This document shows positions 39,646 through 48,656 of a stretch of 64,000 nucleotides of DNA, piece after piece. Numbering within the stretch: the stretch's first letter is position 1; every line of letters starts with the position of its first letter. Source of the DNA: Kitasatospora sp. MAA19 (GTDB lineage: Bacteria; Actinomycetota; Actinomycetes; Streptomycetales; Streptomycetaceae); assembly GCF_029894125.1 (NCBI RefSeq), contig NZ_JARXYZ010000003.1, positions 372,001-436,000 of the forward strand, in the 5' to 3' direction. Position numbers and translations under genes: made by a program. Under the pieces are notes generated by a model that saw nothing but the letters and a program-made list of their open reading frames with translations, made no database searches and had not been told where the DNA came from.

Positions 39646-41559
39646 GTGACAACGCGTACTGAAGGGCCGCCGGCCGCCGTGCTCGCGGCGTACGACCGGC
39701 AGGTGGACGGCCTGTTCACCTACTGTCTCTCGGTGCTGTGCGAGCACGACGCGGCCGCCGGCGCCCTGCGCGAGGTCCGCGAGCTGGCGCGGCAGCACGG
39801 CGCCCGGCTGGCCGAGCCCGGGCTGGTCCGGGCCTGGCTGTTCTCGCTGGCCCGGTACTGCTGCCTGCGGCGGCTCTCGGACGGCGCCGGGCGGGAGACC
39901 ACGGCGGAGCCGACCGAGGCCGAGACGGCCCGGCGGCGGCGCGAGCTGGCCTCGCTCGCCTGGCCGGAGGCGGCCGGCACCGATCCGGAGCAGCGCGAGG
40001 CGCTGGAACTGTCCGTCCGGCACCGGCTGACCCCGCACGAGGTGGCGGCGGTGCTGGGCCTGCCGTTCGAGCGGACCCGGGCGCTGCTCGGCGCCGCCGG
40101 GGCGGAGGTCGCCCGGACCAGGGCGGCCCTGCTGGTGCTCGGTGTGCGCAGCTGCCCGGAACTGGACCGGCTCGGCGGGGCCGGGGCGGAGTCCTGGCGG
40201 GACCGGGTGCTGGGCCCGGCGCTGCGTCGGGAGCTGGTGCAGCACGTGGTGGACTGCCCGACCTGCCGGGGGACGGCGGAGCGGGTGGCCGGCGAGGCGG
40301 CGGAGGGCTCGGCGGGGAGGTCCGGGCTGCCGCTGCTGGCGGCGCCCGCCCCGGCCGCGGTGCCCTCCGTGGCGTCCTCCGCGGCGTCCTCGGACGCGGG
40401 GGCGGTGACGTACCTGCCGTCGGCGGTCGGGGCGGTGCGGCGGGCGGGGGCGGTGCCGGCGGCCGAGCCGGGGCTGCGGTTCGACCAGAGCGGCTTCCCC
40501 CGGCACCGGGCTCCGGACGCGGGCCGGGCCCTGGCGGTGCGGCGGCGGGTGGTGACCACCGGGGTGCTCGCGGCCGTCCTGGCGGCGCCGGTGGTCGCGC
40601 TGTGGGCGGGGCACCGGGGCGACGGGCCGGGGGCGGCGGCCGCGGTGTCCACGGTGCGGGTGGAGGAGGCGGGACAGCCGGACGGCCGGCGGCCGGCGGC
40701 GGGTGCCCCGGCGGGCACGGGGCTGTCGGGGGCACCGGGGATGCCGGGGATGGAGCTGGCGGGTGCGGGGGCGGTGAGTGCCGAGGAGGCCGGTGCAGAA
40801 ACGTTGCTTCCCGGCTTTCCGCGGCTGACCATCCTGGGGCCGGTGGTGCCGGTGCCGGCCCGGGGCGCGACCCCGATCAGCAGTCCGACCCTGGTCGCCG
40901 CCCCGGTCCCCACGGTCGGGCGGGCCTCCACGCCCGGGGCCGGCCCGGGCGTCGCCGACCCGGCTCCGGCCGGGCTGCTCACCGTCGAAGCCGCCGAGTA
41001 CGGCAGCCGAACCGTCCTCACCCTCACCAACTCCGGTACCACTGAGATCCGTTGGCACGCCACGACGGACACCGGCTGGCTGCGGCTCAGCCGCGACTGC
41101 GGCACCCTCGCGCCGGGCCAGCGGATCACCGTGATCGTCACCGTGGACGAGGACCTCGCACCCACGACGCACTGGACGGCGCGGATCGCGCTGCCGCCCT
41201 CGCAGGCGGTGGTCACCCTGGAGGGCGGCCCGCACAACCGGGGCGGGTCGGCCTCCTCCCCCGCCGACCCGGGCGCGTCGGGCGCGTCGGGCGCGTCGCC
41301 GACGGCCACGGCGTCGGGCCCGGCGACGGCCACGGCGGGTCCGACGCCGGGTGGTACGCCGCACCCGTCGGGCACGGGCACGGCGACGCCGTCGGGGTCA
41401 CCCTCGTCCTCGTCCTCGTCCTCGTCCGCCGGGCCGTCGTCGTCGGCATCACCGTCGCCGTCGCCGTCCTCGTCGGCGTCCGCGCACCCGTCCTCGCCGC
41501 CGTCCTCGGGCACCTCCACGGCCGTCCCGACGGGCACCGCGTCCCCGGCGGCGCACTGA
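39646..41559 (+). CDS. Sigma-like domain, ZAS motif, TM and BACON-like domain in one protein
   Basis: A 637-aa single polypeptide. Residues ~10-170 resemble a divergent ECF sigma factor: AAYDRQVDGLFTYCLSVL and LVRAWLFSLARYCCLRRL are like region 2, and LTPHEVAAVLGLPFERTRAL like region 4. A zinc anti-sigma motif H-x3-C-x2-C (His200, Cys204, Cys207) follows. One membrane segment lies near residues 300-320. Outside are a beta domain (~450-527) like BACON repeats and a Ser/Pro-rich tail. The sigma part lacks strong -10-binding features, so it may be regulatory only. Divergent from radA. Confidence 0.75.
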   Translation: MTTRTEGPPAAVLAAYDRQVDGLFTYCLSVLCEHDAAAGALREVRELARQHGARLAEPGLVRAWLFSLARYCCLRRLSDGAGRETTAEPTEAETARRRRELASLAWPEAAGTDPEQREALELSVRHRLTPHEVAAVLGLPFERTRALLGAAGAEVARTRAALLVLGVRSCPELDRLGGAGAESWRDRVLGPALRRELVQHVVDCPTCRGTAERVAGEAAEGSAGRSGLPLLAAPAPAAVPSVASSAASSDAGAVTYLPSAVGAVRRAGAVPAAEPGLRFDQSGFPRHRAPDAGRALAVRRRVVTTGVLAAVLAAPVVALWAGHRGDGPGAAAAVSTVRVEEAGQPDGRRPAAGAPAGTGLSGAPGMPGMELAGAGAVSAEEAGAETLLPGFPRLTILGPVVPVPARGATPISSPTLVAAPVPTVGRASTPGAGPGVADPAPAGLLTVEAAEYGSRTVLTLTNSGTTEIRWHATTDTGWLRLSRDCGTLAPGQRITVIVTVDEDLAPTTHWTARIALPPSQAVVTLEGGPHNRGGSASSPADPGASGASGASPTATASGPATATAGPTPGGTPHPSGTGTATPSGSPSSSSSSSSAGPSSSASPSPSPSSSASAHPSSPPSSGTSTAVPTGTASPAAH

Positions 41560-41590
41560 GCGGGTGGCGCTGGTGGGCGCCGGGCGGCGG

Positions 41591-42925
41591 TCAGCTCCGG
41601 TCGATCGGCGGCACCCGGTAACTGCCGTCCAGCACGGCCGGCTTCGGGTGGTAGAGCCGGATGATCGGCCGGAACTCGCCGACCGGCGTGGGCAGCCAGT
41701 TGGCTGCCGCCACCGCGTCCTCGGGCTGCTCGTGCTGGAGCGTCAGCGTGAGCGAGCCGTCCTCGCCGTACACCAGGCCCGGGGTCCGGTCGCCGATCGA
41801 GTAGCGCCCGATCGGGTTGTCCACCAGGTAGTAGTCCGGCAGTGCGTACATCGTGACGGACCAGAACGCCTCGACGGGCGGCGGCTGGTCGAACCGCAGC
41901 GTGTAGCTGTGCGCGCCGGTGAGCGGGCGGCCGTCGGAGTCGTCGTAGGTCGTCGCGTACGAGGCCTCGTACGCGTGGTTGCCCCAGAGGCCGGCCCGGG
42001 CGGCACCGGCCCGGCTGAGGTACCCGGCGCGGCGGTCGGGGATGCGCCACTCGGGGTCGTCCAGGGTGCCGGGGCCCAGGTGGTCGATGTTGTAGTCGAA
42101 CAGGTGGAGCGCCGAGCGCCACTCGCCGGGCGGGTGCTCCTCGGGCGGGCGGGTGGCGTCCTCGACCCGTTCGCGGCCGGCGGCCAGGCCCTTGGCCAGC
42201 GTGAGGGTCCAGTCGGCGGTGGTCGCGCGGTACGGCGAGATGCCCTCGTCGAGCAGGCCGAGCGGGGCGAAGCGCTGCTGGTACTCGACGTCCGGGCCGG
42301 CCGGCGGGAAGGCCTGCATCCAGACCCGCAGCCGTTCGAAGAAGGCCAGCCGCTCGGGCACCTCGGGGTCGGGCTCGGGCAGTCCGGCGACCAGCCCGCC
42401 GGGCTCCAGTGGCTCCAGGGTGAGGCGCTTCTGGAGGGCCTTGACCCGGGGGAGGTCGTCCGGGCCGTTGCAGGCGAAGCGGCCGACGATGGTGGCCACC
42501 GTGGACGGCGCCTCGATCACCCGGGTCGGGTCGGGCGGGGTGCCGTGCCAGCCGGGCGGGACGATCAGCCAGGTCTGCGCACCGGTGCCGGTGGCGCGGC
42601 TGCCGATGTAGGCGACGTTGTCCGTCCAGGCGCCGACGACCTGCAGCACGTAGTAGGCCCCGGCGGTGTCCGGGACCCGCAGCACCTGCGGGCCCTCGGA
42701 GAGGTCGAGCTGGGCGATCGAGTAGACGGTGTCGTTGTTGACCGAGACGAAGTGGTCCTTGGGCCCGGCCAGCCGGGTGGCGTGGCTGAAGTGGTTGAAC
42801 GACGCCGCCGGCAGGGTGCCCAGGCCGCCCCGGGCGAAGCGCTCGACCATGGTGAGGCCGGCGACGAGCGGGTAGCCGTAGACGTAGGCGTCGGCGGCCA
42901 GGGCCTCCAGCTCGGGCTGGTTCAT
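41591..42925 (-). CDS. DUF1254/DUF1214 protein
   Basis: A 444-aa protein with the DUF1254 N-terminal half (ADAYVYGYPLVAGLTMVERF, then VSVNNDTVYSIAQLDLSEGP) and the DUF1214 C-terminal half (FWSVTMYALPDYYLVDNPIGRY). The family is structurally known but has no settled function. The start is ATG at 42925 overlapping the upstream gene as ATGA, so the two are coupled. The upstream gene is a paralogue of the first half. Confidence 0.85.
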   Translation of the reverse strand: MNQPELEALAADAYVYGYPLVAGLTMVERFARGGLGTLPAASFNHFSHATRLAGPKDHFVSVNNDTVYSIAQLDLSEGPQVLRVPDTAGAYYVLQVVGAWTDNVAYIGSRATGTGAQTWLIVPPGWHGTPPDPTRVIEAPSTVATIVGRFACNGPDDLPRVKALQKRLTLEPLEPGGLVAGLPEPDPEVPERLAFFERLRVWMQAFPPAGPDVEYQQRFAPLGLLDEGISPYRATTADWTLTLAKGLAAGRERVEDATRPPEEHPPGEWRSALHLFDYNIDHLGPGTLDDPEWRIPDRRAGYLSRAGAARAGLWGNHAYEASYATTYDDSDGRPLTGAHSYTLRFDQPPPVEAFWSVTMYALPDYYLVDNPIGRYSIGDRTPGLVYGEDGSLTLTLQHEQPEDAVAAANWLPTPVGEFRPIIRLYHPKPAVLDGSYRVPPIDRS

Positions 42926-44040
42926 CGGGGTGTCCTTCGTCCGGTCGTCGCGGGCTCCGTGTGGTCCGCGCTGCCTGTGGTGCCCGCACTGCCTGTGGCG
43001 CCCCCGCGGTCCGGGCCGTTCGTGCCGTCCGCCGCCGAACCGCCGTGCCGGGACTCCTCGGTGGGCAGCGCGTAGAGACCCAGCCGCGCGCCCAGGGCCT
43101 GGCTGAGGAAGTCCGCGCCGATCTGCTCACGGGTGCCCCAGAACCCGGCCGGGGCGCCCGGTCCGGCGGCGGCCCGCTCCAGCCGCGCGCGGCCGTCGGC
43201 GATGCCGCGCTCGATCTCGGCGCGGACCTCGATCGGCAGCGTGGCGGGCTCGAACTCGCCGCGCCCGTCGATGCCGAGGTCGGTGAGGCGGCCGCGCAGG
43301 TCGATCTCGGCGGGCGGCAGCTCGACGGCCCCGCGGAGCGGGAAGAAGCCGAACAGGAAGTCGAGGAAGCCGAGGAACTCGACGGTGTCCAGCACCTCGG
43401 CTCGCCAGACCGGCCAGACCGGCTCCGGTGCGGGGTCGGGCGCCGGGGTGCCGGCGTACTCGTGCAGCGGGCGCAGCCGGTACTGCTGCTGGGCGGTCTT
43501 CAGGTCGGCGACGTCCGCCGGGGTGCGGTCGGCGAGGCGGGTGCGGCCGAGGATGCCGACCAGCCGGGTGGCGGTGCGGATCACGCCCCGGACGCCGGGC
43601 GGGGCCTCGCCGCGCCAGTCCGGGCCTGCCACCAGGTGGTCGCCGGCCTCCCGGCCGGTGGTCCGGGTGCCGATGAACCCGGCGTACACGGTGTCGAGTT
43701 CGTGCAGCGGGAGGACGTAGGGGCGGTCCACGGCCGGGACGGACAGCACCCACGGTTCGGTGCGCAGGTCGAGCCAGGCCCGGGAGTACGCGGTGTCGCT
43801 CTCGGCGGTGGCCCCGCCGGGGGTGGGGATGCCGGGGGTGGGGATGCCGGGAGCGGCCGGGCTGGGCGGCGGCGGGCGGTGGCGGAAGACGCCGAAGCCG
43901 CCGACGTACCCCGGGTCCGCGTCGTCCAGCGCCTGTGCGTACAGGGTGCGGTAGTTCTGCAGGATCGGGTAGCCGCGGACCCAGGCCTCGGCGGTGGTCG
44001 CGCGGATAGTGGCCGGGTCCACGAGTGCCGGGTTGGCCAT
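42922..44040 (-). CDS. DUF1254-like paralogue
   Basis: A 372-aa protein sharing the DUF1254 layout: AEAWVRGYPILQNYRTLYAQ, ESDTAYSRAWLDLRTEPWVL and HELDTVYAGFIGTR. It lacks a clear DUF1214 half; the C-terminus is a Gly/Thr/Ala-rich low-complexity tail. The ATG at 44040 has GGGGAG upstream. Its stop overlaps the next gene. No signal peptide is seen, so both are probably cytoplasmic. Function unknown; the pair may form a heteromer. Confidence 0.78.
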   Translation of the reverse strand: MANPALVDPATIRATTAEAWVRGYPILQNYRTLYAQALDDADPGYVGGFGVFRHRPPPPSPAAPGIPTPGIPTPGGATAESDTAYSRAWLDLRTEPWVLSVPAVDRPYVLPLHELDTVYAGFIGTRTTGREAGDHLVAGPDWRGEAPPGVRGVIRTATRLVGILGRTRLADRTPADVADLKTAQQQYRLRPLHEYAGTPAPDPAPEPVWPVWRAEVLDTVEFLGFLDFLFGFFPLRGAVELPPAEIDLRGRLTDLGIDGRGEFEPATLPIEVRAEIERGIADGRARLERAAAGPGAPAGFWGTREQIGADFLSQALGARLGLYALPTEESRHGGSAADGTNGPDRGGATGSAGTTGSADHTEPATTGRRTPR

Positions 44041-44301
44041 GCTCGTCGCTCTCCCCAGTGCACGGAAGGCCGGCGGCGCCGGAGCGCACCGGAATCCAGG
44101 ACATACCAGTACATAGGGGATGCTATGCGGGGTGGGGCTGGTCAGCATGTCGAATAGTCCACCGTCCGGGAGCCGGGGTCGGGTCGACCGGTGCGCGGGG
44201 CGTCGGCCAGGACGCCGGACGTTGCCGCCGATACCGGGCGTCCGCTCTGCTCAGCGCGAATCCGGGCATGCGACCGGGGCGGCCGGGAGAGGGTGACCGG
44301 T

Positions 44302-45342
44302 ATGAAGATCCTTCTGCTCGGCGGTTCGTCCTTCCTCGGACGGGCCTACGCCTCCGAGGCGCTCGCCCGAGGCCACGAGGTGACCACCTTCAACCGCGGC
44401 CGCAGCGCCGACGACCTGGCCGGCGTCGAGGTTGTCCGGGGCGACCGCGACCGCGCCGACGACCTCGCCCGGCTGGTCGACGGCCGCACCTGGGACGCCG
44501 TCGTCGACACCTCCGCCCAACAGCCCGCCCAGGCCGCGATCTCCGCCCGGCTGCTGCGCCAACGCGCCCACCACTACACCCTCGTCTCCTCCGTGCACGC
44601 CTTCACCGACTGGCCCGCCCGGACCATCGCCGAGGACTCGCCGCTGCACCCCTGCCCCGCCGACACCCCGCCCGACCAGCCGCTCGGCACCCACCTCAAG
44701 GCCGGCTGCGAGCGCGCGGTGCTGGAGGGTTTCGGCGCCGAGCGGTCGCTGGTCCTCAACAGCGGGCTGCTCATCGGACCGTACGAGAACGGCGGCCGGC
44801 TGCCCTGGTGGCTGGAGCGGATGGCCCGCGGCGGGAAGGTGCTGGCTCCTGGCGACCCGGAGCGGACGATGCAGGTGATCGACGTCCGGGACTTCGCCGC
44901 CTTCGGGCTCGACCTGCTGACCGCCCGGACGGCGGGCCGCTACATCACCACGGCGCCGCCCGGACGGCTCACCTTCGGGGAGTGGCTGGAGACCTGCCGG
45001 GAGATCGCCGGCGCCGCGGACACCCGCCTGGCCTGGGTCGAGGACGCGCCGCTGCTCGCCGACGGGCCGGACAAGGTCGACCCGTGGACCGAACTCCCGC
45101 TCTGGGCACCGGACCTGCCCGAGATGGCGGGCGTCTGGCTCGCCGACACCACCCGGGCCGAGGCGGCCGGGCTGCGCTGCCGCCCGTTCGCCGAGACCGC
45201 GCGGGACACCTGGGAGTGGCTGCGCACCCGCGGCCCGGCCGAGGACACCGACGCCGAGGGGCGGAAGGGGCGCACGGAGGCCCAGGTGCGGCAGGGCATC
45301 GAACCGGCCAAGGAGCAGCGGCTGTTGGCCGCGTTCGGCTGA
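44302..45342 (+). CDS. Extended SDR, NAD-dependent epimerase-like
   Basis: A 346-aa atypical or extended short-chain dehydrogenase. The dinucleotide fold opens MKILLLGGSSFLGRAYASEA; DAVVDTSAQ and LVSSVHAFTDW follow, then GPYENGGR and VIDVRDFA. The usual YxxxK is not plain (HLKAGCERAV holds a Lys but no Tyr four before it), so it may bind nucleotide without the standard catalysis. The start is ATG at 44302 after a GGGAGAGGG run. It converges with the polyprenyl synthase gene. Confidence 0.82.
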   Translation: MKILLLGGSSFLGRAYASEALARGHEVTTFNRGRSADDLAGVEVVRGDRDRADDLARLVDGRTWDAVVDTSAQQPAQAAISARLLRQRAHHYTLVSSVHAFTDWPARTIAEDSPLHPCPADTPPDQPLGTHLKAGCERAVLEGFGAERSLVLNSGLLIGPYENGGRLPWWLERMARGGKVLAPGDPERTMQVIDVRDFAAFGLDLLTARTAGRYITTAPPGRLTFGEWLETCREIAGAADTRLAWVEDAPLLADGPDKVDPWTELPLWAPDLPEMAGVWLADTTRAEAAGLRCRPFAETARDTWEWLRTRGPAEDTDAEGRKGRTEAQVRQGIEPAKEQRLLAAFG

Positions 45343-45475
45343 GGGCCGGTGGCGGGTGCTCGACGGGCACGGGTGGGGCCTGGCCGTAGGCACGGGGCAG
45401 GCTCCTGCGGCCTGGCCGCAGGTGCGGGGGCGGACGCCTGAGGGCTGTCCACCGGTGCGGGGCGGACGCCTGCGG

Positions 45476-45506
45476 AGTGGGACGTCGGGCCGGCCGACTT
45501 CCCACT
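45476..45506. terminator. Terminator between epimerase and polyprenyl synthase genes
   Basis: AGTGGGA and GTCGG pair with their complements around one mismatch and a 5-nt loop, between convergent genes. Upstream in the same gap a 20-bp GC-rich unit (GGTGCGGGG-CGGACGCCTG) occurs twice. Confidence 0.65.
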
Positions 45507-45520
45507 CCCGACGAGCCCGG

Positions 45521-46570
45521 TCAGTGGGTGCGGCGGGTCACCAGCTCGGCGAGCGCCAGCAGTTCGTCGGCCGCAGACGGCTCCGGAACGGCCGTGGCCA
45601 GCTGCGCCATCGCCGCGGCCATCCGTTCGCAGGACTCGCCCTGCGCCCAGCCGCGCCCGCCGGCGCCCTCGACGGCCGCCGCGCAGTGCGCCAACTCCTC
45701 CGGACTGAGCGGGCGTTCGAGGGCGTACAGCGCGGCGAGCCGGTCCCCCTCCGGGGTGCCGGAGCCCAGCGCCGCGACCACCGGCAGCGACTTCTTCCGG
45801 GCGACCAGGTCCGCACCCACCGGCTTACCGGTCACCGCCGGATCGCCCCAGATCCCGATCAGGTCGTCGATCAGCTGGAACGCCAGCCCGATCTCCCGGC
45901 CGAAGCCGTCCATCGCCTGCGCGGCCTCCTCCGCCCCGCCGCCGTACAGGGCGCCCATCGCGCAGGCGGCACCGAGCAGGGAGCCGGTCTTCGCCTCCGC
46001 CATCGCCAGGCACTCGGCGAGCGAGACATCGCTGCGCTGCTCGAAGGCGCAGTCGATCTGCTGGCCCTCACACAGCTCGACCACGCAGTCGGTGAGCCGG
46101 CGTACGGAGCTCCGGGCGGCCGGGTGGTCGTCCTCGGCGAGCAGGCGCAGCGCCAGCGAGTGCATGGCGTCTCCGGCCAGGATGGCCTCGGTGGTGCCGA
46201 ACACCCGCCAGGCGGTGGGCCGGTGGCGGCGCGTCTCGTCCCGGTCGATGACGTCGTCGTGGAGCAGGGTGAAGTTGTGCACCAGCTCGACGGCGGCGGC
46301 CGCGGCGGTGGCCGTGGCGGGCGTACCGCCGAGCGCCTGGGTGGCGGCGAGGACCATAGCCGGCCGGATCGCCTTGCCGGAGGGCGCCTCGGCGGGCGAG
46401 CCGTCCGCCTCCCACCAGCCGAAGTGGTAGCCGGCGACCTTGCGCATCGCGCCCGGCAGCGAGTCGACGGCGGCCCGCAGGACCGGGTCGACCAGGGTGC
46501 GGGCCCGGGCGAGGACGTCCGCCGCCTCGTGCCCCTCTTTGTGATCCCGCTCCAGCGTGGGACTCGTCAT
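45521..46570 (-). CDS. Polyprenyl diphosphate synthase, probable encapsulin cargo
   Basis: A 349-aa trans-isoprenyl diphosphate synthase. It has GKAIRPAMVLAATQAL, the first Asp-rich motif LLHDDVIDRDETRR, GDAMHSLAL, the Gln-rich FQLIDDLIGIWGD and KPVGADLVARKKSLP. It condenses IPP with allylic diphosphates, probably to GGPP-size products. It lies downstream of eshA on the same strand; polyprenyl transferases are a known cargo type of family 2B encapsulins. The ATG at 46570 has a strong GGGGGAG site. The frame is open upstream with a GTG at 46816 that would add 82 Pro/Arg-rich residues. Confidence 0.88.
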   Translation of the reverse strand: MTSPTLERDHKEGHEAADVLARARTLVDPVLRAAVDSLPGAMRKVAGYHFGWWEADGSPAEAPSGKAIRPAMVLAATQALGGTPATATAAAAAVELVHNFTLLHDDVIDRDETRRHRPTAWRVFGTTEAILAGDAMHSLALRLLAEDDHPAARSSVRRLTDCVVELCEGQQIDCAFEQRSDVSLAECLAMAEAKTGSLLGAACAMGALYGGGAEEAAQAMDGFGREIGLAFQLIDDLIGIWGDPAVTGKPVGADLVARKKSLPVVAALGSGTPEGDRLAALYALERPLSPEELAHCAAAVEGAGGRGWAQGESCERMAAAMAQLATAVPEPSAADELLALAELVTRRTH

Positions 46571-46664
46571 GGGTCTTCTCCCCCTGTCGGCCTGCCGTGA
46601 GGCGGCCTGGTGTGAGGTGCCGGCCGTGGGATGGCCGGCCCGGCTTCCGGACGTGCCGCGGCAC

Positions 46665-46702
46665 GCCGCCCGGCCGGGGTGTGGGCTCCCCGGCCGGGCG
46701 GC
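46665..46702 (-). terminator. Hairpin between eshA and the polyprenyl synthase
   Basis: A perfect 15-bp stem (GCCGCCCGGCCGGGG) with an 8-nt loop, 156 nt past the eshA stop and 95 nt before the synthase ATG. It may terminate or attenuate read-through. Confidence 0.65.
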
Positions 46703-46732
46703 GCGGCTTCGATTCCGACCGGCCCGGTCGGT

Positions 46733-46783
46733 CCTGGTGACTGTCGGGTTCTGGTGACTGCCGGGTTCTGGTGACTGCCCGGT
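46733..46783. repeat. Three 17-bp tandem repeats
   Basis: Three imperfect copies of a 17-bp unit containing CTGGTGACTG. The period is not a multiple of three, which argues against this stretch being protein-coding. A 20-bp unit (GTGCTGCGTGGCCGTCCGGC) also occurs twice, 48 bp apart, between 46789 and 46858. Confidence 0.75.
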
Positions 46784-46857
46784 TTCTGGTGCTGCGTGGC
46801 CGTCCGGCTCCAGCACTGCTCGGCTGTCGGGCTCCGGTGCTGCGTGGCCGTCCGGCC

Positions 46858-48279
46858 CTAGCGCTGCGCGACGTCCACGTTCTCCAGGACACCGACCGCA
46901 TCCGGCACCAGAATCGCGGCGGAGTAGTAGGCGCTGACCAGGTAGGAAATGATGGCCTTGTCGTCGATTCCCATGAACCGCACCGAAAGGCTCGGCTGGT
47001 ATTCGTCCGGAATTCCGGTCTGGTGCAGGCCGACGACGCCCTGGTTGTCCTCGCCGACGCGCATCGCGATGATCGAGGTGGTGCTCCCGCCGATGACCGG
47101 GATCTTGTTGCACGGGAAGACCGGCACCCCGCGCCAGGCGGTGACGTGCCTGCCCTCCACCTCGACCGTGCCCGGGACGAGGCCGCGCTTGCTGCACTCC
47201 CGGCCGAAGGCGGCGATGGCCTTGGGGTGGGCGAGGAACATCTTGGTGCTGCGGCGGCGGCTGAGCAGCTCGTCCATGTCGTCCGGGGTGGGCGGGCCGG
47301 AGTGGGTCTGGATCCGCTGGTCGTACGCGGCGTTCTCCAGCAGGCCGAACTCGGGGTTGTTGACGAGCTCGTGCTCCTGGCGCTCGCGCAGCGCCTCGAT
47401 GGTCAGCCGGAGCTGGTGCTCGGTCTGGTTCATCGGCTGGCTGTAGAGGTCGGCGACGCGGGAGTGCACCTTGAGGATGGTCTGGGCGACGCTCAGCTCG
47501 TACTCGCGGGGCCTGAGCTCGTAGTCCACGAAGGCACCGGGCAGCTCGTACTCGCCCTGGTGGCCGGCGGAGAGGTCGATCGCGGCCTCGCCGTGCTTGT
47601 TCTGCGCCTGCTGGAAGCCGTTCAGGTACTCGATGACCTGGAGCTGCAGCGCCTCGGAGCGGTCGTGGAGCTCCTGGAAGGCGGGCCAGGAGAGCGCCAT
47701 CACGGTGCCGGAGGTGGCGGCCCGGACGGTGTACGGCCAGGCGCCGTCCTCCTGCTGGAGGGCCTCGTCACCGAGGTGGTCGCCGTCGGCGAGGGTGCCG
47801 ACCACCGTCTCCTCGCCGTACTTGCCGGTGCCGATCCGGTCGAGCTTGCCGTGCGCGATGACGAAGACCTCGTCGATCGCCGTCCCGGCCGAGACCAGCA
47901 CATCGCCGGCGGAGAACTCCCGCTGCACGAAGCGCCCGGCCAGCTCCTCCAGGACGGCCTCGTCCTGGAAGCCGCGCAGCACCGGCACCTCGGCGAGCGT
48001 CGGCGGGACGATCCGCACCTCGGCACCGGTCTTGACGAAGCTCACCCGACCTCGGCCGACCGAGTAGCGCAGGCGGCGGTTGACCCGGTAGGTACCGCCG
48101 GAAACCTGCACCCAGGGCAGCATCCTGAGCAGCCAGCGCGGGCTGATGCCCTGCATCTGCGGCGCGGACTTGGTGGTCGTGGCGAGGTTGCGCGCACCCG
48201 CCGTGCTCAGACTCTGCTGCTGCCGGATCTCGGGCTGCCCGCCCGGGGCGGGAACACCGGCATTGGTTTCGGTCGACAT
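46858..48279 (-). CDS. eshA: Family 2B encapsulin shell protein with cNMP-binding domain
   Basis: A 473-aa EshA-type protein. An HK97-fold shell chain is interrupted by a cyclic-nucleotide-binding domain at about residues 105-215 ([41 protein letters not shown]). The C-terminal part holds the shell signatures ([43 protein letters not shown]). Such proteins assemble into closed nanocompartments, and EshA was first described in Streptomyces griseus growth and development. The N-terminal 45 residues are disordered. The polyprenyl synthase next door is the likely cargo. The start is ATG at 48279; AAGGG lies nine bases upstream. Confidence 0.93.
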   Translation of the reverse strand: MSTETNAGVPAPGGQPEIRQQQSLSTAGARNLATTTKSAPQMQGISPRWLLRMLPWVQVSGGTYRVNRRLRYSVGRGRVSFVKTGAEVRIVPPTLAEVPVLRGFQDEAVLEELAGRFVQREFSAGDVLVSAGTAIDEVFVIAHGKLDRIGTGKYGEETVVGTLADGDHLGDEALQQEDGAWPYTVRAATSGTVMALSWPAFQELHDRSEALQLQVIEYLNGFQQAQNKHGEAAIDLSAGHQGEYELPGAFVDYELRPREYELSVAQTILKVHSRVADLYSQPMNQTEHQLRLTIEALRERQEHELVNNPEFGLLENAAYDQRIQTHSGPPTPDDMDELLSRRRSTKMFLAHPKAIAAFGRECSKRGLVPGTVEVEGRHVTAWRGVPVFPCNKIPVIGGSTTSIIAMRVGEDNQGVVGLHQTGIPDEYQPSLSVRFMGIDDKAIISYLVSAYYSAAILVPDAVGVLENVDVAQR

Positions 48280-48370
48280 AAGGGGAGCCCTTCGCATGCC
48301 CGATGAAAGTGTCGCCTTGCACATTCATGTTGCAGCTTCATGGTGCGCCCATTCGGCGGTATGCCGCAAT

Positions 48371-48453
48371 CACTCATTCGAGTGGTCGGAATAGCCGAAC
48401 AAATAGTACGACTGGATCACCCGATCGATATTTGTTCGACTGATTAATCGAAC
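48371..48453 (-). promoter_or_regulatory. Inverted repeats in the AT-rich eshA upstream region
   Basis: CACTC-ATTC-GAGTG (48371-48384) and GTTCGA-N8-TCGAAC (48434-48453) are perfect inverted repeats in a region clearly richer in A/T than its surroundings. TACTAT on the minus strand between them could be a -10. The 377-bp gap (48280-48656) has no other gene; TAAGGT at 48563-48568 is a possible plus-strand -10 for the ATP-grasp gene. Confidence 0.45.
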
Positions 48454-48656
48454 TCATCGGAGCGTCGCCTCCCATCCTCCCCCATCGACGCCCCCTCCGA
48501 GGTCGCCTCCGGACACCCTCGCGCGCGACGCCCCTCCCGCCCAGGCCCGAGGAACCGGCCGCTAAGGTGCCACCCCACAGGGCCGCCAGGCCAGTTGACG
48601 AGCACGGCCGGGACCGGACCCTGACCTTCCGTCACTCCATGCCCGGGGAGGCAGTC

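Noticed and set aside
41400..41480. Serine-codon run resembling a tandem repeat array
   Set aside because: TCG/TCC repeats encode the Ser/Pro tail of the BACON-like protein; they need no separate explanation.
46733..46860. CRISPR-like array
   Set aside because: Units are 17 and 20 bp, contiguous or only twice repeated, with no spacers and no cas genes.
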